From: Thinopyrum elongatum
Taxonomy: Eukaryota; Streptophyta; Magnoliopsida; Poales; Poaceae
Reading direction: 5' to 3'
DNA length: 64,000 bases
Assembly (NCBI GenBank): GCA_011799875.1
Contig: CM022301.1
Coordinates: 322,976,929 to 323,040,928 of the forward strand
Under the pieces are notes generated by a model that was not told where the DNA came from, did no database searches, and saw nothing but the letters and a program-made list of their open reading frames with translations. The position numbers were made by a program, and so were the translations under genes. Position 1 is the first letter of the stretch; each line of letters starts with the position of its first letter. Positions 56,728-64,000 of the stretch are shown here, in pieces.

Positions 56728-58252
56728 TGATACATCCATTTTGCACCATGCTTTTATATTGATATTTATTGCATTATGGGCTATTATTACCTATTTTGGT
56801 ACAATACTTATGCCTTTTCTCTCTTATTTTACAAGGTTTGCATGAAGAGGGAGAATGTCGGCAGTTGGAATTCTGGACTAGAAAAGGAGCAAATCTGAGA
56901 GACCTATTCTGCATAACTCCAAAAGTCCTGAGAATTTACGGAGAATTATTTTGGAATATATAAAAAATATTGGGCGATGAAAATACCAGAGGAGACCCAC
57001 CAGGAGGTCACAAGCCTGGGGGGCGCGCCCTACCCCCCTGGGCGCGCCCCTGTGGCTTGTGGGCCCCCTGGCAGGCCTCAGGTGCCCATCTTCTGCTATA
57101 TGATGTGTTTTAACCTGGAAAAAAATCAGAAGAGAGCTTTCGGGATGAAGCGCCGCCGTCTCGAGGCAGAACTTGGGCAGAACCAATCTAGGGCTCCGGC
57201 GGAGCTGTTCTGCCGGGGAAACTTCCCTCTCGGAGGGGGAAATCATCGTCATCGTCATCACCAACGATCCTCTCATCGAGAGGGGGTCAATCTCCATCAA
57301 CATCTTCACCAGCACCATCTCCTCTCAAACCCTAGTTCATCTCTTGTATCCGATCTTTGCCTCAAAACCTCAGATTGGTACCTGTGGGTTGCTAGTAGTG
57401 TTGATTACTCCTTGTAGTTGATGCTAGTTGGTTTATTCGGTGGAAGATCATATGTTCAGATCATTAATGATATTTATTACTCCTCTGATTATGAACATGA
57501 ATATGCTTTGTGAGTAGTTACATTTGTTCCTGAGGACATGGTAGAAATCTTGTTATAAGTAATCATGTGAATTTGGTATTCGTTCGATATTTTGATGAGA
57601 CGTATGTTGTCTTTCCTCTAGTGGTGTTATGTGAACATCGACTACATGACACTTCACCATTGTTTGGGCCTAGGGGAAGGCATTGGGAAGTAATAAGTAG
57701 ATGATGGGTTGCTAGAGTGACAGAAGCTTAAACCCTAGTTTATGCGTTGCTTCGTAAGGGGCTGATTTGGATCCACATGTTTCATGCTATGGTTAGATTT
57801 ATCTTAATTCTTGTTTCATAGTTGTGGATGCTTGCGAGAGGGGTTAATCATAAGTGGGAGGCTTGTCCAAGTAAGGACAGCACCCAAGCACCGGTCCACC
57901 CACATATCAAATTATCAAAGTAACGAACGCGAATCATATGAGCATGATGAAAACTAACTTGACAATAATTCCCATGTGTCCTCGGGAGCGCTTTGCTCTA
58001 TATAAGAGTTTGTCCAGGCTTGTCCTTTGCTACAAAAAGGATTGGGCCACCTTGCTACACCTTTTTTAAACTTGTTACTTGTTACCCGTTACGAATTATC
58101 TTATCACAAAACTATCTATTACCGATAATTTTAGTGCTTGCAGAGAATACCTTGCTGAAAACCGCTTGTCATTTCCTTCTGCTCCTCGTTGGGTTCGACA
58201 CTCTTACTTATGGAAAAGACTATGATAGATCCCCTATACTTGTGGGTCATCA
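56728..58252 (+). repeat. 3' LTR of element B
   Basis: It starts TGATACATCCATTTTGC and ends CTTGTGGGTCATCA, 1525 bp. The A/T block AATATATAAAAAATAT near 56955 and the GC-rich hairpin at about 57010-57062 match the 5' LTR. About 61 substitutions and two one-base indels separate the two LTRs by hand count. Confidence 0.95.
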
Positions 58253-58257
58253 CACGC

Positions 58258-58569
58258 CGGCATGGCGAGGAGCACGGGCGTCATCGCTGCCGTCCACGCG
58301 GCCGCGCCATGCAAGCAGAGACAGAAGCCGGGTGCGCGGAGAGCGACGAGTCGGTGGCCAGCGCCTCCGCGTCCGCCGCCATCATCGAGGAGAAGTAGAA
58401 CACGGGAGGCCACCGCCGCTTGGGTCCCATGAAGGCCATCGCCGAGGCGACGCCGGCGTACACAGCAGGTGTCTTGCCTGATCCTTCTGTTGCCGACAAA
58501 AGGATCTGCGGGCTACCATTTAGGCTAGGTATTATTATACCTGTGTTGTTCAAGAGTAGCACAGCTTAG
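58258..58569 (+). pseudogene. 3' part of the gene split by element B
   Basis: Immediately after the target copy CACGC the frame of the 5' part (33631-33828) continues without a shift: RHGEEHGRHRCRPRGRAMQA, then ESDESVASASASAAIIEEK, TAG at 58396-58398, GPMKAIAEATPAYTAGVLPD, LPFRLGIIIPVLFKSSTA and a final TAG at 58567-58569. The whole gene would be 170 codons including the stop. Two in-frame stops (codon 6 and this one) show it is a pseudogene now; whether they came before the insertion cannot be told. It is probably one member of a grass gene family, unidentified here. Confidence 0.6.
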
Positions 58570-59576
58570 TTGATTTAAATGTAATGAAATCCATCATGTT
58601 TATTTGAAAATCCGGTATTTTATATGAATTCCGTCATTGTTTATATGAAATATCGCCGTGTTTGCATGAATTTCGTCCGGTTGGTTGAGTTGCTGTCAGA
58701 ATGTGTGCGGCTACGGTTGGATGGTGTAATTTGCGGGTCGCCGGTCCTCTGCGGCCGGCTCGGGTAGTGAGGTGGGACAAAAAAAAGCACAGATCGTGTG
58801 AGCTCGTCTCCAACGCGCGCGCTGGAGGATGCATGAGCGCCCGAGCTCTACCTCATTCATCGGTGGCAAAGGCACGAGTGGACAAAAGTGTCGCCAATAT
58901 TTTGGCTACCCCAGGCAAGATCCAAACAACCCCTTCCAGCCCACCCCTTCCAGCACATTTAAATCCCTCGTTCACCGTGAAATTTTGCCATGTGTTGTTT
59001 TCATGGATATTTTGCTGTGTGAAAACAAATTTAAATATGAACGAATAATCGGTGCCCGCGGTCTTCTGTCGGGACACAGTTGGATGGCCTCATAGTAGTA
59101 GTAGTGTAGAGTACTAGTACTACTAGATAGTGAGTGTTTACTACTGTATCATGTACGTACTAATTGCAACACATGCATGTGTTAGCAGTACAATGACCAC
59201 ATACGAATTTGATGGTAAGATTTATGTAAGTTGGATGTCATATTATTGCTCTAACATGTGGTCAAAGTTAGCCTCCAAAACGCATTTTAGACCCTATATG
59301 GATTGAGGGAGTACATGCATTGCTGAGGTTTCTCTTAATCCTTGCATGCAACATTTTTATTGAAGCTTGAAATGTGAACATGTGAATGGGAGGGACTACT
59401 ACAACCCTTCCAAAAGAACTGTAGTACTAATGGTATCGTACTCCCTCCGTTCACCATCTCACATGCTCAATACTTTTGCGAACTATGGAAGTAACGAATT
59501 GATTCCACCACTTAGCATCTATTATGGTTAGGGAGATTTCAAATTGAGTCATATAGACCGGAAAGTAGGCACTTAG
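58570..59576. other. Intergenic; MITE ends only
   Basis: Past the split gene's presumed 3' UTR no coding frame is credible. TGGATTGAGGGAGTA near 59297 and TACTCCCTCCGTTC near 59439 are Stowaway-type termini, each without a clear partner. Confidence 0.45.
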
Positions 59577-59934
59577 GGCATCCACAATGTATGCTTTTTG
59601 TTGCCTCTAAGCCCTCTCTCTCCTCTTAGAGGCAGGCCTCTATACATTGCATGAACTGCCTCTAACAAAAAATTGGCTAGCATCGCGTCTAACCTTAGAG
59701 GCTGCCTCTAACAATGTAACAATCCATCTGGTCCCACTTGTCAGCCTTAGGAGTACAAGAGAAATATTACTGATTGGACAAATATGGTGCTAATCAATAC
59801 TTTTTAAATTTCTTCTAGGGCTCACCTTAGAGGCTGGTTAGAGTCTCTATACATTGTGGTTTTTTCATTTGATAAGAGGCAAACCATGTGGGGCCTACCT
59901 TAGAGGCAAGGCTCTATACACTGGAGATGCTCTG
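59577..59934. mobile_element. MITE-like inverted-repeat element
   Basis: The left end AGGGCATCCACAATGTA pairs with the right end, whose complement is AGAGCATCTCCAGTGTA. Inside, CCTTAGAGGC / GCCTCTAA words recur in both orientations. No coding capacity. A clear target duplication was not found, so hAT and Harbinger are both possible. Confidence 0.5.
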
Positions 59935-60292
59935 TAGTACTACTTTTGATGTGTCCCGTCAACTCGCAGAACGAAGAGAAGCTTGCTTAGTACGCCCTCT
60001 CCCCCGCCCACGGGTGCGGTGGCTCGCAGAGTCGCAGGACGAGGAGAAGCGTGCTTACTACGCCTACGCCCGCTCCCTCGCCGACGCGCGCGGTGACTCG
60101 CAGGACTAGGAGAAAATTTTACTACTCCCTCCGTTAGACATATACTCCTCGTCCTTACCTTGGTTAGAGAGATTATCATATTATTTGAAATACATGTCTT
60201 TTAGTAGTAGGAGTACAACAGTGGTAGGAGTAGTACTACAACAATTTCCTTGGAGTCCGTGCTGCAGCAAGCTACCCTAGGCTATGTTACTA

Positions 60293-60642
60293 CTCCCTCC
60301 TTTCCGGTTTATAAGGGTCAATTTCAAAATCTCTCCAACAAGGTAGACGGTGAGTGGTGGAATTAATTTCGTAGTTTGCACAAGTACTTAATTAGTACGC
60401 TCGTTTTTCTCAAAAAGTTATGTTTACCGATGCATTAATTACAACGAATGCATGGATGACCACTAAATTTCCATGAACTTCTACATGCATTGGTGAGTTT
60501 TCTATTAATACTGCTTGCATCGGGTGATTTAATGCACCTCGAAATCCAAACATGTGATGGTAAGTACTAGTAGAATTGAGACTTATAAAACGGAAAAAAA
60601 GGAATTTTTTTAGATGAGCCCTATAAACCGGAAAGGAGGGAG
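60293..60642. mobile_element. Stowaway-type MITE
   Basis: Termini CTCCCTCCTTTCCGGTTTAT and its near-exact complement at the right end, flanked by TA on both sides (60291-60292 and 60643-60644), fit Stowaway / Tc1-mariner. It is 350 bp long without coding capacity. Confidence 0.82.
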
Positions 60643-60644
60643 TA

Positions 60645-62600
60645 GTAAGTAGTACTACCTCCATAGTGGGTACGTACTCCGTAAAATCAGATTTTCCCAA
60701 AACTAAGTCGCTCAACCTTTATTTGCTTGTTTCCCTTCCTGCCTCGTTGCCTCGACTAAACTATATGCCAGACTCCCCTGCCTGCCGCGCGGAAAAAGAC
60801 CCGCCCTCACCTTTTTTAGTCCGGGTTTGTATCGATGGATCGCGCGAAGCAGCAAAAACCAAGCCGTGTCTTGTACTCCTCTGTCGTACTAAAAGAGTGG
60901 AGACGCTCGCTTTCATGAATGCTGTACTTCCTCTCGCCGACATGTGGGACATATAGCAACCGGGTCGACGTGTCATGCACCAAATAACAGTGCAGAACAG
61001 TAGGGGGACGCACCCTAGTCGTAGCGCCCCAGTAGTAGTAATGAGCAATGAGACGTCATATCACAAAGCCGCACCTTTCCCCCAGAAGAACGAAACAACC
61101 GTTATTTCACACTTCGCTGAATCCGCTTCTCCATCATCTCCTGCAAGAAAACCACGTATTGCTTCTGCCATTGTTCTGCCTCAAGAGGGACGCGCATCGC
61201 CTTGGTACATCATGACACATGGGACCGCATGACAGGCCATGCTCCCCCGCGCACCGCTCGGTAAAATCACCTCATTTTTACTAATCTGGATACTATATTT
61301 TGATATCAATACTAGCAAGATGCCCGTGCGTTGCACGGAACATCAAGATGCATTTGTATGAGTAGTTTATCTTGTGGGAGAAAAGGATGAACGAGGGAAG
61401 GCCTTATTTGCAAATGTGGAGAGGGGTGTGTGTATCTTTTTGCAAAATTGCCATAGTTTCCTTCCTATCCATCAGATATAAATCGGATGACCTATATTGC
61501 AGGATGGCAGGCACACCATCATCACCAACTCTATTTTTTATAAGAGTAGGGATAGTCGGGATTCACCAAGGAGCAAAACCAAGTGGTAGGCTGCTCTTGT
61601 CGCGTTGGCGTAGCAACTCAGCAGGGTCAATCCGCACACGAAATGGTGACACACTTACAGGACCCCTTTGGCCGACGTGTGGCTCATCCACCGTCTTGTT
61701 CCACCATCCAGTTCGGAGCAGCGGTTGGACTTGGAGGCACCCCGGTCGTAGCGCCGCAGTAGTAGTAAATGAGCGATGAGGGCTCAAATCACAAAGCCCC
61801 ACCTTTCCCGCATTAAGCTGGACGGACGAAGCAACCATCATTTCACTCTAGGGCGCAAGAGCATAAAGAAAAAACAAAACCAATGATGCGTGCGGCAGCT
61901 ACCTAGGGCGCCCTAGGGTAGGAGCCTCCACTACAGATCCGCTTCTCCCTCGTCCTCTTGAAGAAAACCGATGATGCTTGCGGTGGGTAGGGTTTGTAGG
62001 AGTAGGATTGAGGGGCCACGCCGTAGTAAACGGGAGAGGGATTGAGTTTGAGTCGACGCCTTAATATGGGTGGGCCGCTCGGTTTTATGGGAACGAGGCA
62101 GAATTTTGGGTTCGGGGAGCAGTGGAGATATACGTACAAAAAATTATGGACGTAGGTTCGACCGAAAGGCAATGACGCATGGGCCCCGCATTTTGATATA
62201 CCCGCGGCCGCGTGAAATTTGCTACTCAAAATAATGCATAAAAGTTCCTCCAAAAACATCTATAACTAATGGGAAGTGAATGTATGCTTAAAATGAAAAT
62301 GTAATACAAAGGGAAAAAATGAATTGCAGTTAAAAGAATGACATTTCTAACAAAAAATGTGAATGTGAACTACATATTTGTGCACGTGACCAACACATAT
62401 ATTGTCAATACAAAATCTAATGCAAGAAATAACTTATGAGTAACATGCACGAATTGATGATGTGGTGCTTGCATGCATAGAGTACAAAAACAATGTGATT
62501 TATGACTTGCATGCATGACGTGTTCATGTGCCATAGTTGCATGTCCAGGAAAAAAGCAAGTGGGTTGTACTAGCTATTTAGGAATAGAAGATGTAGATAT
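60645..62600. other. Intergenic with a diverged direct duplication
   Basis: About 60990-61110 and 61722-61835 share GTCGTAGCGCC, CAGTAGTAGTA, ATGAGC(A)ATGAG and CACAAAGCC.CACCTTTCCC in the same order, about 740 bp apart. GCAAGATGCCCGTGCGTTGC near 61314 is a word that recurs at ends of grass DNA transposons, but no partner end was seen. No gene is supported. Confidence 0.45.
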
Positions 62601-62615
62601 GGAAGTTGTAGGGAA

Positions 62616-62970
62616 AGAGATGACATGTATCTCAATTTCTATGAGTAGGGATTGGAAAAGAGATGTAATTTGGTTCACATCATAGGAACTTTTCTATTGA
62701 ATCTAGAGATGACATGTATCTCAATTCCTATGAGGAGGGATTGGAAAAGAGATGTCATTTGGTTCACATCATAGGAACATTTCTATTGAATCTAGGCTAA
62801 TGTTTATTTTCCTTTGAAATTGTAGGAGTATAGGAATCCATTCGTATGAACCAAGTCGCTCTAAAGCTATAAAAATGATATCATGATTATTTTCCTTTGA
62901 AATGTGGAGTATATGAATCTATTCCTATGAACCAATTGGCTCTAAAGGAAAAAAATCCTATAAAAATCAT
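62616..62970 (+). repeat. Two adjacent short tandem duplications
   Basis: Units 62616-62704 and 62705-62793 (89 bp) both start AGAGATGACATGTATCTCAA. They are followed by units 62804-62886 and 62887-about 62970 (83 bp), both starting TTATTTTCCTTTGAAAT and containing ATGAACCAA...GCTCTAAAG. They are probably derived from a MITE. Confidence 0.75.
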
Positions 62971-63949
62971 ATCATATAGAGTTCCTATGATATTCCTCCA
63001 CACCAAGGATGGTTGAAATTGCTGTAGGTGATACGACAGTCTTTCTTTGTACACTCCTCCCCCATCTTTATAGTTACCTCTCGAAGATGAATGAAATGAT
63101 ATATACTGGGTATACGAAAACTCGGTAAAAGTTTGCGAGGTTCGAATTTTCAATAAAGCTATATGCACTACATTTTGGAACGGAGGGAGGAGCATACGGC
63201 AGTTGCTAACACTCACGTGGAAGATTTGTGTGTCGGAGGAGTGGCTGTTCTGTTAAATGCCATGGCAAAACTGACACTGTTGAATGCCGATCTAACGGTT
63301 CTTACGGCGTTCGTCAGGAAACGTCTTGTGGCGAACGTTTGTCAGATATGATTTACGGACACATGCATTGCATTGATACGTGCCCCCTCTCTATCTCACG
63401 CACACACGCACCCTCATGAGTCACGACTCTCCCGAGTCCTCTCGCACCCACCGTCTATCTATAGGTAGACGTCACACACATATTTGCTCTTCACACCCTA
63501 CCCTCAGAACTTCTAAAAAATAAAAGACGTCGCGCACCTTTTATTTTAAGTCACATGTCACACACTTATACTGTTACTCTTGTGGCAAATGTTCTTTGGG
63601 CGTAGTATATTGTACTCTCACGAAGAGAAGCGGTGCACGCACGCACTAGTTCTCTCACACCCACTCGCGGGTACGCGTATGAGCACATTTTTCTGAAGCT
63701 AGGAGCGCATTTGTTTACAAAGAGGCATCCCAATTGACATTTTGACTAGTCTAGTTTTCAACTTGTTGGAGGGTCGGGGACCGCACGTGAATGATACAAT
63801 ACATAGTGCGTCCTGGACGCGGTGATTTGATAGTGCGACCTGGAAGCGGTGGCACGTTATTGATCGAGTTTTATTTTTACTTGAACTTTAAATGAAAATA
63901 GTGGTTCACGCGTATTCAATTTAATAACGGTTGCTACAACAAAATCACT
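62971..63949. other. Intergenic; MITE end and low-complexity DNA
   Basis: TTGGAACGGAGGGAGGAGC near 63176 is a Stowaway-type end without a partner. From 63390 to 63690 the DNA is rich in CTCTC and CACAC words. No gene is supported. Confidence 0.45.
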
Positions 63950-63964
63950 CCACTATATATATAA
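63950..63964 (+). promoter_or_regulatory. Possible TATA box at the window edge
   Basis: ACTATATATATAAGC is followed by GGAGCCTCGGCGCTTGC, a normal plant core-promoter layout. Any gene would lie beyond the window, so this is only a candidate. Confidence 0.3.
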
Positions 63965-64000
63965 GCTGGAGCCTCGGCGCTTGCTTTACTAGGGTTCCTC

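Larger units (their letters stand above)
33829..58252 (+). mobile_element. Complete Athila-like Ty3/gypsy retrotransposon B with nested insertions
   Basis: Two LTRs of equal length (1525 bp) flank the element, and CACGC (33824-33828 and 58253-58257) is the five-base target duplication. The internal order is PBS, gag, [element F], protease, reverse transcriptase, RNase H, integrase, post-pol ORF, [CACTA], polypurine tract. Without the nested insertions it is about 10.2 kb. The tRNA-Asp PBS, the RT block with VPKKGG and FMDDFSVYG, and an ORF after integrase place it in the Athila lineage. All pol genes are broken. A hand count gave about 61 substitutions between the LTRs (about 4.0%). Confidence 0.95.

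Noticed and set aside
60666..61779. Small ORFs of 85-135 residues on both strands
   Set aside because: They overlap on opposite strands in a diverged duplication, with no domain, promoter or codon bias.

Overview
The window is repeat-dominated DNA from a large-genome grass. LTR types, nested Ty3/gypsy elements, CACTA transposons, a Stowaway-type MITE and a tRNA-derived SINE all point to Triticeae (wheat, Aegilops, rye or barley group). That assignment rests on recognising families; no search was run. No intact host gene was found. There is one broken, probably host, gene and several broken genes belonging to mobile elements.

Layout from the left. Positions 1-251 form a long palindrome. A LINE tail (1009-1275, minus) is cut by the 4.1-kb LTR of element E (1276-5375, minus), whose internal part runs to 7900. 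E is cut by element A, an Athila-like gypsy on the minus strand (3' LTR 7901-9419, internal 9420-12815). A is cut by element C, a Tat-like gypsy on the minus strand (LTR 12816-13358), which carries an antisense PF04195-type gene on the plus strand. C is cut at 17583 by a CACTA element D with a PF03004-type gene on the minus strand (19093-29444). One exon-intron unit of that gene is repeated about six times. A second, complete CACTA (23354-26591, TSD AGA) sits inside the array and carries a broken B3-like gene of its own. The right halves of E, A, C and D are not in the window.

From 29.5 to 33.5 kb lie low-complexity DNA, an LTR fragment, a SINE and tandem duplications. At 33631 a short plant-like gene begins. 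It is split after codon 66 by element B, a complete Athila-like retrotransposon (33829-58252, TSD CACGC, two 1525-bp LTRs), and resumes in frame at 58258-58569. B itself contains a complete Tat-like element F on the minus strand (36219-46739, TSD CATTT) inside gag, and a CACTA (52008-55698, TSD TGG) in its 3' region. The last 5.4 kb is intergenic DNA with MITEs and small duplications.

How the parts work together. B and F each show gag, protease, reverse transcriptase, RNase H and integrase in the expected order, and all are broken by stops and frameshifts, so neither is autonomous now. The most unusual feature is that both Athila-like elements carry, ahead of their post-pol ORF, a copy of an LTR promoter and hairpin segment, and the copy matches the LTR of the element that holds it. 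Both Tat-like elements carry an outward antisense promoter near the 3' LTR.
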